Shown piece by piece: positions 1 to 8,063 of a stretch of 64,000 nucleotides of DNA. Source of the stretch: Anaerobacillus alkaliphilus. GTDB lineage: Bacteria; Bacillota; Bacilli; Bacillales; Anaerobacillaceae. Made by a program: the position numbers and the translations under genes. Under the pieces are notes generated by a model. It was not told the origin of the DNA and did no database searches. It worked only from the letters and a program-made list of their open reading frames with translations. How positions within the stretch are numbered: the first letter of the stretch is position 1; every line of letters starts with the position of its first letter. The DNA is taken from contig NZ_QOUX01000050.1 of NCBI RefSeq assembly GCF_004116265.1, positions 1 through 64,000 on the forward strand. The letters are read 5' to 3'.

Positions 1-103
1 CCGCTAAGAATGAAAAGCAAGCTTTTCATTCTCCGCTCGACTTGCATGTATTAGGCACGCCGCCAGCGTTCGTCCTGAGCCAGGATCAAACTCTCCATAA
101 AAG
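1..103 (-). rRNA. rrs: 16S ribosomal RNA, 5' end (partial)
   Basis: The reverse complement carries the universal 16S 5' signature AGAGTTTGATCCTGGCTCAG followed by the conserved GACGAACGCTGGCGGCGTGC and the start of the variable stem near helix 6. Only about the first 100 bases are present; the gene runs off the left edge. The exact mature 5' end (about 100-105) is inferred. Upstream on the minus strand (about 120-200) lies the usual Bacillus leader, including TTCTTTGAAAACTGAACA, which in this group forms part of the processing/antitermination leader. Confidence 0.97.
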
Positions 104-225
104 TGTTTGACAAAAGCTCAAAAATAAATAATTCATTGACGAGATATTTAATATCTCTTTAATTCGCTTGGCTGTGTGTTCAGTTTTCAAAGAACAATTA
201 GTAAGTCGTTTTAGCGACAAGATTT

Positions 226-254
226 ATTATACCACAATAACAAAACGTATGCAA
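226..254 (-). promoter_or_regulatory. rrn promoter, proximal (sigma-A)
   Basis: On the minus strand TTGCAT is separated by exactly 17 bases from a perfect TATAAT, about 125 bases before the 16S 5' end. The bases after the -10 contain CTTGTCGCT. It is the strongest and nearest of three stacked promoters. Confidence 0.9.
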
Positions 255-323
255 CATCTTTTTTAAAATGTTTTAATTTTTGTTTGTTTCAGTTCATCGC
301 ATCCTTCAGAAGCGACAAGTAAT

Positions 324-353
324 AATATATCACAACAATTCGTATCAATGCAA
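324..353 (-). promoter_or_regulatory. rrn promoter, middle (sigma-A)
   Basis: Minus-strand TTGCAT, an 18-base spacer and TATATT. It is followed by the same CTTGTCGCT string that follows the proximal -10, suggesting a duplicated promoter unit. Confidence 0.65.
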
Positions 354-407
354 ATTGTATTTTCTGGAAAAACAATAACATTTCGTTTTGTTTTACTCAG
401 GTTTATA

Positions 408-436
408 AGATTACCATAAACAAAATAAAAATACAA
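408..436 (-). promoter_or_regulatory. rrn promoter, distal (sigma-A, weaker)
   Basis: Minus-strand TTGTAT, a 17-base spacer and TAATCT. It is less perfect than the two downstream promoters; its spacer resembles that of the proximal one (a TTTTGTTTATGG-like run). Tandem rrn promoters are usual in Bacillus. Confidence 0.45.
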
Positions 437-612
437 CTTTTTTATCAACAGTACTTCCTCTTTTATTCCCCTCCTAACTGTTTGTCTACATGTGCATTAC
501 TTACTTCTATTATTAACAAAACTTTTATCCAATTGCCTCCTATCATAGTGTAAAATAAAATTGGCTTAAAACAAAATACATATTAATCATAATAACAACA
601 AGGAAGTGACAC

Positions 613-1956
613 ATGTTTAAATCAATCATTCCACGAAAAAGAAAAACTGATTACAATTCAAAACTGATAGAAAAGAGTCATCGTATTGAACAGCTAATTG
701 ATCGAACCTCCGATATTGTCATAGAAACAAATCAAATGGCAGGTACAGTTAAAAGTATCCTTTCTGAACAAGATGAAATCTCTAAGAAGCAATCTGCCTC
801 CATTAAAGACCTTACCAAAAACATTGGAGAATTTGCTAAAGATACTGAAGAAATCACCCTAAAGGTTACAGAACTCTCGAACGTTGTATTAGATGCATCA
901 CAAAAATGTGAAGATGTAAACCATAAAACGATTGAAATGGTCGAGATTTCACAACAAGGAAAACTATCTATGAAGGAAACATCAGAAAACGTCCAAGCTG
1001 TTATTCAGTCAATTAATAGCTTAACAGATACGGTTTCTCTAGCTGGAAACTCAGCCCTTGAGATCAAAACAATTATACAGGTCATAAATAACATTGCCTC
1101 TCAAACAAATTTATTGGCCCTAAATGCTTCTATAGAAGCTGCTCGTGCTGGTGAGCATGGCAAAGGCTTTGCAGTTGTTGCGCAAGAAATCAGACTACTC
1201 TCAGAGAGCGTCACAGAAGCTACCAAGACAATTGAACAACTAATTGGCAATGTTGAAAGTATTATTAATCAAGCTGTCAATCAATCACAATCAAATCGCG
1301 AGAGTATAAATCTTGTTCAACGATCCGTAGGAGTAACTGAACAAGTGTTTAACAACATGCTAAACTCCGGGATTGAATTTAAAGATAACATTAATTATGT
1401 AGTGAAAGACATGACTGAAGCTAGTATCTTTGCTAAGGAAATAACAGATCTAACTCAAACGCAACTAGCAACAGCTCAAGAAATATACGCCACCACCGAG
1501 TCTGTTAAAGAGATGACCATAGATGGGAATAATAATAACAAAGCGGTATCGAATAATGTAAACGAACTATTTATAAATGTAAATCAGATTGGTAGAAGGA
1601 CTGTTTTAGAAACTGGAAAAAATGGAGAACAAGGTTATTTTTCATACCGGCATAATCTTGAAGGCGTCTTTGAATATGTTACTGAATCCGTTGAAAAAGT
1701 ATTAGGCTATTCTACAGACGAGTTTATGCAGAACTTTGAAACGTTCTTAACCGATCATACAGTAAACAAAAAAGCAGTTAACTATACCGAATCATCTCTA
1801 ACTGGAATACAGCAACCTAAATATTATACGGAATTGTATAGAAAAGATGGGACGAAATGCTTTGTTGAAATAACGGAGGTTCCTGTATTTAATGAAAACC
1901 ATGAAGTAATAGGGGTCGAAGGACTCGTTAAGGAAATGAAGAATTTCTCAATTTAA
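613..1956 (+). CDS. Soluble methyl-accepting chemotaxis protein with C-terminal PAS domain
   Basis: This 447-residue protein has no membrane segment. A helical coiled-coil region is followed by the MCP signalling hairpin ([20 protein letters not shown] and [14 protein letters not shown], about residues 160-200), the part that binds CheW and CheA. The last ~100 residues look like a PAS domain ([20 protein letters not shown] ... [12 protein letters not shown] ... GVEGLVKEM). It is probably a cytoplasmic sensor of an internal ligand or redox state, but the ligand is unknown. AAGGAAGTG 4 bases before the ATG supports the start. It stands alone, divergent from the rrn operon, and ends in its own terminator. 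Confidence 0.9.
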   Translation: MFKSIIPRKRKTDYNSKLIEKSHRIEQLIDRTSDIVIETNQMAGTVKSILSEQDEISKKQSASIKDLTKNIGEFAKDTEEITLKVTELSNVVLDASQKCEDVNHKTIEMVEISQQGKLSMKETSENVQAVIQSINSLTDTVSLAGNSALEIKTIIQVINNIASQTNLLALNASIEAARAGEHGKGFAVVAQEIRLLSESVTEATKTIEQLIGNVESIINQAVNQSQSNRESINLVQRSVGVTEQVFNNMLNSGIEFKDNINYVVKDMTEASIFAKEITDLTQTQLATAQEIYATTESVKEMTIDGNNNNKAVSNNVNELFINVNQIGRRTVLETGKNGEQGYFSYRHNLEGVFEYVTESVEKVLGYSTDEFMQNFETFLTDHTVNKKAVNYTESSLTGIQQPKYYTELYRKDGTKCFVEITEVPVFNENHEVIGVEGLVKEMKNFSI

Positions 1957-1970
1957 TAGTAAAGAGAACT

Positions 1971-2001
1971 AAAGTCCAAAGGCATAATCTTTGGACTTTT
2001 T
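1971..2001 (+). terminator. Rho-independent terminator of the chemoreceptor gene
   Basis: AAGTCCAAAG and CTTTGGACTT form a 10-bp perfect stem with a 7-base loop and a following T run, between two convergent genes. It could act on both strands. Confidence 0.85.
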
Positions 2002-2004
2002 CAC

Positions 2005-2511
2005 TCAATCAACATTTTTGTAGTAGAGTATCGTTGCTGCTAATGTACCGTCAGCGGACATTGCATAGTTAGGAATACGACCACCTTCTATATATCCTAA
2101 CGAATGATAGAGATTATTTGATGGATCTCCTTCTCTCGTATCTAAGACAATTAATGACCGTTGTTCTTGCTTAGCTATTTGTTCGGCTTTCTCCATCAGT
2201 ATACGTCCTATCCCATTCCGACGAAAATTTGGGTGGGTCATTAATTTTGCAACTTCAGCTCTATGTCTACCATTCTGCTTCATTGATAGATGAAGTTGTA
2301 CACTCCCGACAATTTGCTCATTTAATTTCGCAACTAATAAGACTACCCCCGGTCCTAACACTGTTTTCCAATAGTCTATAGCATCAGTATTTGACAATGG
2401 TGGCAAAAAACCAATAGAAGCTCCATCCTCCACTACTATTGCTAAGAGTTCAGCAAGTTCATTAAAATGTACTTCAGAAAAAATTTGTTCAATTCTAATC
2501 TGCTTATCCAT
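2005..2511 (-). CDS. GNAT family N-acetyltransferase
   Basis: 168 residues with a GNAT fold. The acetyl-CoA binding motif A is clear (VAKLMTHPNFRRNGIGRILM), followed by a motif-B-like NNLYHSLGYIEGGRIPNYA. Family members transfer acetyl groups to small amines, antibiotics or protein N termini; the substrate is not predictable. The start is supported by AGGAG 9 bases upstream. It is a single gene between a convergent chemoreceptor gene and the terminator of the channel operon. Confidence 0.85.
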   Translation of the reverse strand: MDKQIRIEQIFSEVHFNELAELLAIVVEDGASIGFLPPLSNTDAIDYWKTVLGPGVVLLVAKLNEQIVGSVQLHLSMKQNGRHRAEVAKLMTHPNFRRNGIGRILMEKAEQIAKQEQRSLIVLDTREGDPSNNLYHSLGYIEGGRIPNYAMSADGTLAATILYYKNVD

Positions 2512-2585
2512 AACTACACTCCTATTAAGCTATTATAAATATAATTTTTTTATGTAAGGACAGACAAAAGCTATCACTAGATCCA

Positions 2586-2616
2586 CAAAAAAGAGCGTGA
2601 TTACCCCCACACTCTT
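2586..2616 (-). terminator. Terminator of the ATP-grasp/channel operon
   Basis: On the minus strand AAGAGTGTG pairs with CACGCTCTT (one G-U pair), followed by a T run. It lies about 65 bases beyond the stop of the channel gene. Confidence 0.7.
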
Positions 2617-2680
2617 CATTTTCGGATAAAGATGGAATGATATAAATGAAAAAAATATTCATTAATCTAGTTCTTGCATT

Positions 2681-3700
2681 TTATTGCTTTTTTAAGCATT
2701 GATAAGTTTCCTGATTACAAATAATATATAGAACAGCCTCATCCGGAATAGTTTCATCTAAACGTCTATTAATGTCTAATAAATTCCTGTCCGCAATTAA
2801 AGTAGCTCCTTTTTGTAATAGTGCTTGAAATGCATCATTATAGGTTTTCCAGGCTGGGTCTTTTGAAATCTTAAATAAGTCGTCCCCATATTGTCGACTA
2901 ATTAACTGCGCGTATATCTGACTAACACCTTGATATAAAGCAGCTCTAACCGCTAAATGTGAGATTGTTTCTTGAGAGAGTATAAACTCATCTACTTTTA
3001 CATGAGAGAAGTTTGACACATGTTTTTCAGTTGCAACTTCTACAGTTGTATGAACATGTGGCGCTAAACGTTCGACTGTAATGGAAACTAGCAATGTTTT
3101 CGCATCTTTTAATGATGGATCTTGAATTGTATCATCAGAAAAAACAATAACTGCTTTTGCTCTTTTGAGGTTTGCCTTCTCAAATGTTTCGCCCTCTGTA
3201 GGATCACCTTGGATATAGTGAACCCGATTATATGCTAAATCAATTGGAGACTGTCGTAATTGATCGACAATGACAACTTCAACTGATGAGTCCGAATCTA
3301 ATATTTCCTTAACTGCGATATCTGTTTTCTTATTCCACCCGACAATTACAATATGACGCTCTTTCATATAATTCAATCTTCCTTCCTCCCTTTTCTTTCT
3401 AAAAATCGTAAACGAATCCACGAGTTTCCCGATGACTACCCCCAATAAACCTATTCCAAATAGGTACATAATTATTGAAAAAAGCTTTCCTGTCATCGTT
3501 ACGGGAGAATAATCACCATAACCAACCGTAGCAAAAGTTGTCATAACAAAATAAAAGGTATTAAGTAAACTTTCAAAGTTATCAGGTTCAAGGTAAAACA
3601 TAACAACCGTACAGAACAATATAAAAATACTAGTAGTAATAGCTAAAGTAATATTCTTCATCCTAATTAGCGACAAACTTATTTTTAGAAAAAAATGCAT
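2681..3700 (-). CDS. Two-TM potassium channel with RCK (TrkA-N) domain
   Basis: The sequence shows an N-terminal membrane helix, a pore loop with the K+ selectivity filter TVGYGD, a second helix, then a cytoplasmic RCK domain (HIVIVGWNKKTD ... VVIVD ... GDPTEGETFEKANLKRAKAVIVFSDD). It resembles MthK/YugO-type channels. An in-frame ATG exists 17 codons upstream, but the ATG at 3700 has GAGGGGA 6 bases before it, so this start (339 residues) is preferred. It is the last gene of a five-gene operon; a channel next to ATP-grasp ligases and DUF350 suggests envelope or ion homeostasis. The ligand of the RCK domain is unknown. Confidence 0.88.
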   Translation of the reverse strand: MHFFLKISLSLIRMKNITLAITTSIFILFCTVVMFYLEPDNFESLLNTFYFVMTTFATVGYGDYSPVTMTGKLFSIIMYLFGIGLLGVVIGKLVDSFTIFRKKREEGRLNYMKERHIVIVGWNKKTDIAVKEILDSDSSVEVVIVDQLRQSPIDLAYNRVHYIQGDPTEGETFEKANLKRAKAVIVFSDDTIQDPSLKDAKTLLVSITVERLAPHVHTTVEVATEKHVSNFSHVKVDEFILSQETISHLAVRAALYQGVSQIYAQLISRQYGDDLFKISKDPAWKTYNDAFQALLQKGATLIADRNLLDINRRLDETIPDEAVLYIICNQETYQCLKKQ

Positions 3701-3754
3701 GGTAGTTCCCCTCACATATGTAAACGGGAAAAATTTCTTTTTCCCGTTCATTGA

Positions 3755-4996
3755 TTAGACTTCAGTATATGGTACAAACATCGAGAGGTTACCGGTAATC
3801 AAGCCACCCACACGAAAGAAAAGGCCACTAGGTTCTCCAGCCAATACATGAGAGCCAATTAAAAGTTTTCCTGTATAAGGTCCGTCCCATGTATCAATCG
3901 TCTGATCAGGCATCGAGAAATATTGTTGGTACACCGTTTGTTGATTTTGGTAATGATCAACATCTTCTTCAAGAATTTGACCGTTAACCACGATTTGGAT
4001 GCCTCCGCCTTCCCGACCAAGAACCGGCTTTTTCACATAAGATGAAAGTCTGTTTGGAGTTGAATACGTTGGCAAGAAATATTTTTCAATCGCATTTTGC
4101 TCAATTCGCGTAAACCACTCAGTTTTCTTTTCTGTAATTAAAGCTAAAATAGCTTTTGATTGCATTAATAAAGCCTGCGGGGGATTAATGACCTGTAACT
4201 TCTCTTCCATTATATGAACGAGAAACTGCTCTCCAATCGGTTCTCCTGTTCCACTTCTTTCTTCAAGAAAAAATTCCATTGGATAAAGACGGTAAAGGTA
4301 TGTAATCGTTTCGCCGTCTGGTGTTTTTACACTGTCTTTCTCAACTACGATTTCTTCTAAAGGAATATATTTTGCTTTTTGAGGATAACAACTCATTAAA
4401 TATTGAACCGTTTGCTTATCCTCTGTGTGCCAATCCGCACAAGTAAAGTAAAGCGTATCTGTAGAGCGAATATAATAATCCTTAATCACTTGGTACCAAG
4501 CATCTCTTACCCTATTGCCGAGCTGTGAATTCGGGTTAGGGAGTTGATGTTCCTGGCAAAGTACCTCTTGCCCAATTGCAGCCTCAACGATTCCAACAGG
4601 TGTGTCCGTATTAGCTTCTATCACTTTTAGCCCTTCGGCAGATGCAATAAAATCGTATCTTGTGAAATAGGAAAATCTCGTTTTAGCCTTTTTTAAAAAC
4701 AAGTCCCATAACATAATTGGTAATCCTAAGTCATGAAGCACAGACGGATTTTTACCTATCTGTTCGAATGTCTTGGTGTATATATCGTTAACAGCACGAG
4801 AGGCATTTTCAATTTCACGTGCCATTCCTCTTGGTACAAGCAGTAAAGAATCACTCATGTACTGGTTATCTTCATAATTTTCATAAAGAGAACCCCAGGT
4901 AAAACCTTTTTCTGATGCCTTTTTTTCAACCGCTTCCCACTTTCTTAGGTAAGTCTCGGGATGAAATGGTTCTGTTAATGATTTATATGGAAGCAT
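3755..4996 (-). CDS. ATP-grasp ligase, glutathionylspermidine synthase-like (copy 2)
   Basis: 413 residues of the family containing the C-terminal synthetase domain of glutathionylspermidine synthase and E. coli YgiC/YjfC. Visible marks are IEANTDTPVGIVEA (substrate-site region), KAILALITEKK, and the ATP-grasp C-terminal part RLSSYVKKPVLGREGGGIQIV. The family joins an amine to a carboxylate with ATP; the real substrate of stand-alone members is not known to me. AAAGGAGGGG before the ATG is an excellent ribosome site. It is a distant paralogue of the gene at 5422-6687 and lies in the same operon, suggesting two consecutive ligations or a hetero-oligomer. Confidence 0.88.
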   Translation of the reverse strand: MLPYKSLTEPFHPETYLRKWEAVEKKASEKGFTWGSLYENYEDNQYMSDSLLLVPRGMAREIENASRAVNDIYTKTFEQIGKNPSVLHDLGLPIMLWDLFLKKAKTRFSYFTRYDFIASAEGLKVIEANTDTPVGIVEAAIGQEVLCQEHQLPNPNSQLGNRVRDAWYQVIKDYYIRSTDTLYFTCADWHTEDKQTVQYLMSCYPQKAKYIPLEEIVVEKDSVKTPDGETITYLYRLYPMEFFLEERSGTGEPIGEQFLVHIMEEKLQVINPPQALLMQSKAILALITEKKTEWFTRIEQNAIEKYFLPTYSTPNRLSSYVKKPVLGREGGGIQIVVNGQILEEDVDHYQNQQTVYQQYFSMPDQTIDTWDGPYTGKLLIGSHVLAGEPSGLFFRVGGLITGNLSMFVPYTEV

Positions 4997-5008
4997 AGCC
5001 CCCCTCCT

Positions 5009-5425
5009 TTAAAAGCTAATACTAGCCGCCACAATGAGACCAACTAAAATAGAAACCCCACCTAATAGCAGGCCTACAGCAACGTTCCCTTTTTCTACTT
5101 CTTTTGCAAGATTCGTGTTTCGAGTAAGTACGTACTCTATTACTAGGTGAAGTACAATTTGAATAATAATCGCAACAAACGCCCATATTGCTAGGTCCAC
5201 TAGATTGATTGAACTCCGGATCGCAGACTGAAGAACAACAACAAGACCACCCATTTTTCCTAAAAGCTTTAAAGAAACCGCTACATTCCCATTTTTTATT
5301 AACGCACGTTCAGAATAGGGAGTTATTAGTTTAAAGATATACGTACCGATTAAAAATAAAACTAAAGAAGTACCTAGATAAATTAAAAAATGGTCAAATG
5401 TTTGTAAGTAATAAGTTAAATTCAT
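5009..5425 (-). CDS. DUF350 family membrane protein (YjfL-like)
   Basis: 138 residues forming about four membrane helices, with the duplicated pattern typical of DUF350 (SLVLFLIGTYIFKLITPYSE ... NVAVSLKLLGKMGGLVVVLQSAI, then again NVAVGLLLGGVSILVGLIVA). The start at 5425 has AGAGGAG 7 bases upstream and overlaps the previous stop as ATGA, so translation is coupled; the longer in-frame start at 5449 is unlikely. DUF350 genes are commonly found beside YgiC/YjfC-type ATP-grasp genes, as here. The molecular role is unknown. Confidence 0.88.
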   Translation of the reverse strand: MNLTYYLQTFDHFLIYLGTSLVLFLIGTYIFKLITPYSERALIKNGNVAVSLKLLGKMGGLVVVLQSAIRSSINLVDLAIWAFVAIIIQIVLHLVIEYVLTRNTNLAKEVEKGNVAVGLLLGGVSILVGLIVAASISF

Positions 5426-6687
5426 TTGTTTTCTCCTCTCATACCACAAGGTAAGAAATATGATAAATTATCAGTGATCTTTGCACCAGCACGAATTCCA
5501 ATTGCGCTAGGTTTTTCATTGACAACAAAGCTCCCAACTAAAAGGTGGGCTTCTTGGCTTCCTAATTCAGTTTGAATTGTCGTAGAAGGTAAGTCTACAT
5601 ATTTTTGATAAACTTTTACGTATTGATCATACGTTTTTTGTTTCTGGGAGAAGATCGTTTTACCATCTTGCTTTACTTCAACTGTGTCTCCTTCACGCCC
5701 AAAGGCTGGTTTTGAAACATACATCTCTCCTGTTTCATAAAAAGGCTCTTCATCTAAATAAGTTGGGAGAAAATATCGCTCAATTACTTGAAGTTCTTCT
5801 TTTTCGAAGAATGGATGTCGTTCTTCATACATCCCCCAGATTAATGCCATTACCGCTTTGCTTTGCATTAAAAAAGCCGACACCGGGTTTAACATTCCTA
5901 CTCGTCCGGCTTCCACGAGCTTCATGAATTCAATACCAATTGGATAGTTATCGGCTGATACATCCTCTAATAAAGCCTCTAATGGATATGTATGACGATA
6001 GACGATATCAACTTTTTTTCCTTCCGGGTCATATACTCCTTGATTTTCACCTTCGGGAACAATTTGAATTTTACTTAAAGGGACAAATGTAGCACCTTTG
6101 ATTTTTGCTACTTTCATTAAATATTTCAATGTTTCTCTATCCTCAATATCGTCTTCGTGGGCAGTAAAAATAACATAAGGATGATCTGAAATTCCCAGTG
6201 AATTGGCACAGTGAAAAACACTGTTTCTAATGGCCTTTCCTAATTCCTCAGCAGTCTCCTGATTTGGATTGACTAAACCAAACTCCTCACAAACTAAAGC
6301 ATTAACGTCAAACAACTCGCGAATAAAGGTAGGTGTATCCGAATTAAACTCAATAATTTTTGGCCCAGCTTGCGTTAACACAAAATCAAATCGACCAATC
6401 ACTGTTTCATAAGGAATGGAAGTTGATCTCAAAAAAGACAACCCTTTTTCCGGGAAACCTAGGTCCAATAACGTTTCATCAGATACACTTCTTAACAAAT
6501 AATTTACTTTTTTATAGATAAAATAAGCATCCTGAGTCGCTTTCCGAATTTGCTCAACTTCATTAATTGTTAATTCATAGCAATCAAAAAGAGCATACTC
6601 ACTGCCATAAAGACGATCCCAAAAATCAGGTATTTGCACGTAAAAACTATTTCTTTGTCTCTGTTTATCCACCAAACGTACCACCAC
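5422..6687 (-). CDS. ATP-grasp ligase, glutathionylspermidine synthase-like (copy 1)
   Basis: About 421 residues, same family as the gene at 3755-4996: IIEFNSDTPTFIRELF in the substrate-site region, DIVYRHTYPLEALL, KAVMALIWGMYEERHPFF and YVSKPAFGREGDTVEV in the ATP-binding part. The start is uncertain: GTG codons at 6687 and 6672 lie in the Gly-rich end of the upstream lipoprotein gene, with GGTGGTGG as ribosome site, so the two genes overlap by 8-23 bases. The stop overlaps the DUF350 start by 4 bases. Such tight packing suggests the ligase, lipoprotein and DUF350 protein act together, possibly modifying an envelope component. Confidence 0.87.
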   Translation of the reverse strand: MVVRLVDKQRQRNSFYVQIPDFWDRLYGSEYALFDCYELTINEVEQIRKATQDAYFIYKKVNYLLRSVSDETLLDLGFPEKGLSFLRSTSIPYETVIGRFDFVLTQAGPKIIEFNSDTPTFIRELFDVNALVCEEFGLVNPNQETAEELGKAIRNSVFHCANSLGISDHPYVIFTAHEDDIEDRETLKYLMKVAKIKGATFVPLSKIQIVPEGENQGVYDPEGKKVDIVYRHTYPLEALLEDVSADNYPIGIEFMKLVEAGRVGMLNPVSAFLMQSKAVMALIWGMYEERHPFFEKEELQVIERYFLPTYLDEEPFYETGEMYVSKPAFGREGDTVEVKQDGKTIFSQKQKTYDQYVKVYQKYVDLPSTTIQTELGSQEAHLLVGSFVVNEKPSAIGIRAGAKITDNLSYFLPCGMRGENK

Positions 6688-7138
6688 CGCCCATACCCGA
6701 ACGCGGATTAGTAGTAATATTACCTGTATTTGGACTAGTATTTGTATTAGTTCTTGGTTGTGTGACTTGTTGGTTTGGTGGTGGTGTCGTACGATTAGTT
6801 ACCCCGGTACCGGTCCTACCACCCGCTGTTGCACGCCCAGCCATAAATGCTGCAACTGTCGGAAACCACATACCACCGTAATAGTAATGTCCATGACGCG
6901 GAGAATTTGGTTGAGCACATTGATAGCCTTCTGCTTCCTCATCCCATGTCCATGTATCACAATCAGCCTCTTCCGGTGATGGTAAGGCTGGAACCTCGAC
7001 TACTTCCACGTTATCATTTCGGTATTCAGGTATACCGACTAAATCATGTCTGGTAACACCACACCCTGACAGAGAAGCTAGAGCCACAGTTGTTCCAACT
7101 ATTCCCTTTAGTAATTTATCTGTTTTTGGCTTTCTCAT
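6665..7138 (-). CDS. Lipoprotein, YgiB/YjfM-like, first gene of operon
   Basis: 157 residues. A basic N terminus, a hydrophobic stretch and the lipobox LSGC (Cys about residue 26) mark a lipoprotein. The mature part has a Cys/Trp segment (ADCDTWTWDEEAEGYQCAQP) and a disordered Thr/Asn/Pro-rich, Gly-rich tail. In E. coli similar lipoproteins (YgiB, YjfM) lie next to YgiC/YjfC ATP-grasp genes, so this may be the partner or substrate. The ATG at 7138 has GGAGGTG 7 bases upstream; a GTG three codons earlier falls inside that ribosome site and is rejected. Its 3' end overlaps the next gene. Confidence 0.82.
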   Translation of the reverse strand: MRKPKTDKLLKGIVGTTVALASLSGCGVTRHDLVGIPEYRNDNVEVVEVPALPSPEEADCDTWTWDEEAEGYQCAQPNSPRHGHYYYGGMWFPTVAAFMAGRATAGGRTGTGVTNRTTPPPNQQVTQPRTNTNTSPNTGNITTNPRSGMGGGGTFGG

Positions 7139-7159
7139 CTTTAACACCTCCAGTTCATA

Positions 7160-7186
7160 TACGGAACTTCTATTCTTAGAGTTTCA
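7160..7186 (-). promoter_or_regulatory. ECF (sigma-W-like) promoter of the ATP-grasp operon
   Basis: On the minus strand TGAAAC is followed after 17 bases by CGTATA, the signature of Bacillus sigma-W-type promoters (TGAAAC-N16/17-CGTA). It lies so close that the leader would be about 14 bases, just holding the GGAGGTG ribosome site. Motif seen directly; sigma assignment is inferred. Confidence 0.6.
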
Positions 7187-7320
7187 ATTCCTTTCAAATT
7201 TTATCATTTTCTTTTCTAATTGAGAAATTTGGATATTCTATATGCATTACGAGCTATTATTTTTTCTAACTAAGGGGAAAGTAACAGTAAGTCTTAGCAA
7301 AAAGGTGGGATTTGAAGAAC

Positions 7321-7584
7321 ATGGAAGAAATTCGAGATCAAATAACGATTCAAGATGAAGAGGGAAATATGGTTGATTTTAATGTTGAGGCCCTATTTGA
7401 TATGGCTGATGATTCCTATGCCTTACTTTCTTCAGAAGATGAAGTAGTACTCATGAGAATTGAGGACGATGGTGACGAACAATCTCTAGTCGGTATTACC
7501 AACCAAGAAGAAAAGGCATCGATTTTAGCTGCCTATGCCCTTGCTGTTGAAGCTTCTCGCGATCCCAATATTATTTCTGATTAA
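7321..7584 (+). CDS. DUF1292 family small acidic protein (YrzB-like)
   Basis: A highly acidic 87-90-residue protein: DQITIQDEEGNMVDFNVEAL ... DDSYALLSSEDEVVLMRIEDDG, the layout of the DUF1292 family, widespread in Bacillaceae with unknown function. Two starts are possible: TTG at 7312 and ATG at 7321. AAAGGTGGG ends 2 bases before the TTG and 11 before the ATG; neither is ideal, and ATG is preferred. Single gene divergent from the lipoprotein operon. Confidence 0.82.
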   Translation: MEEIRDQITIQDEEGNMVDFNVEALFDMADDSYALLSSEDEVVLMRIEDDGDEQSLVGITNQEEKASILAAYALAVEASRDPNIISD

Positions 7585-7588
7585 AATT

Positions 7589-7786
7589 AAAGGCTCTTAA
7601 AGTAAACATTTTTACTTTTTACATTAAAATAATCGGAAAAATACCCTAGAAGAAGAGATCAGCCAATAAATTATGTAAGAAAAGAGCAAGACTCACTAAA
7701 TTAGTTGTGAATTCTTAGTATTTTGTGTAAAAATCCGGCTTTTGGGATTTTTACGAAAGCAACAACCTTTGCGAAAACAACAGCCA
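7589..7786. repeat. MITE-like repeat, full copy A
   Basis: About 198 bases starting AAAGGCTCTT and ending GCGAAAACAACAGCC. A second copy lies at 9160-9338 in the same orientation; 64 bases (7701-7764 versus 9257-9320) are identical. The two ends form an imperfect terminal inverted repeat, and inside is a hairpin with 10-bp arms (GTAAAAATCC and GGATTTTTAC). It is non-coding and lies just after the DUF1292 stop. Confidence 0.8.
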
Positions 7787-7793
7787 AATTAAA

Positions 7794-7833
7794 GAAGGGT
7801 GTCCCATAGCTCCTAGGGTCACCCTCTTTTTCT
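7794..7833 (+). terminator. Terminator downstream of DUF1292 gene and repeat copy A
   Basis: GAAGGGTGTCCC and GGGTCACCCTC form a nearly complete palindrome followed by TTTTTCT. The 230 bases that follow, up to 8063, hold no gene I can support, only the palindromes before the next gene. Confidence 0.7.
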
Positions 7834-7992
7834 GTAGTCTTAACTTTAGGATTAATTCCTACTTCTTAATTTTCACCATCTTGAATTCAAACCTTGAGTA
7901 AGATTTTTTTCATTTCTCTTAGTTGGTCCTAAGCGTTTTCCCCAGATACACACCCTTCACTTTTTGATTTATATGAAAAAAAATAATGAGGA

Positions 7993-8029
7993 TTGAACGA
8001 ATGGTTCAAACACATAATACTCATGTTTG
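7993..8029 (+). promoter_or_regulatory. Two consecutive palindromes upstream of the Gln-rich gene
   Basis: TTGAAC-N5-GTTCAA (7993-8009) is followed immediately by CAAACA-N11-TGTTTG (8007-8029). They lie 35-70 bases before the start codon, where operators or an alternative-sigma promoter would sit. No convincing -35/-10 pair was found. Confidence 0.3.
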
Positions 8030-8063
8030 AAAAAAACAAATCAACTTTTGTGGAGGTATTATT

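Noticed and set aside
263-448. Minus-strand 61-codon frame
   Set aside because: It covers the stacked rrn promoters, has no ribosome site in front of its start and an AT-driven composition; a shadow of promoter DNA.
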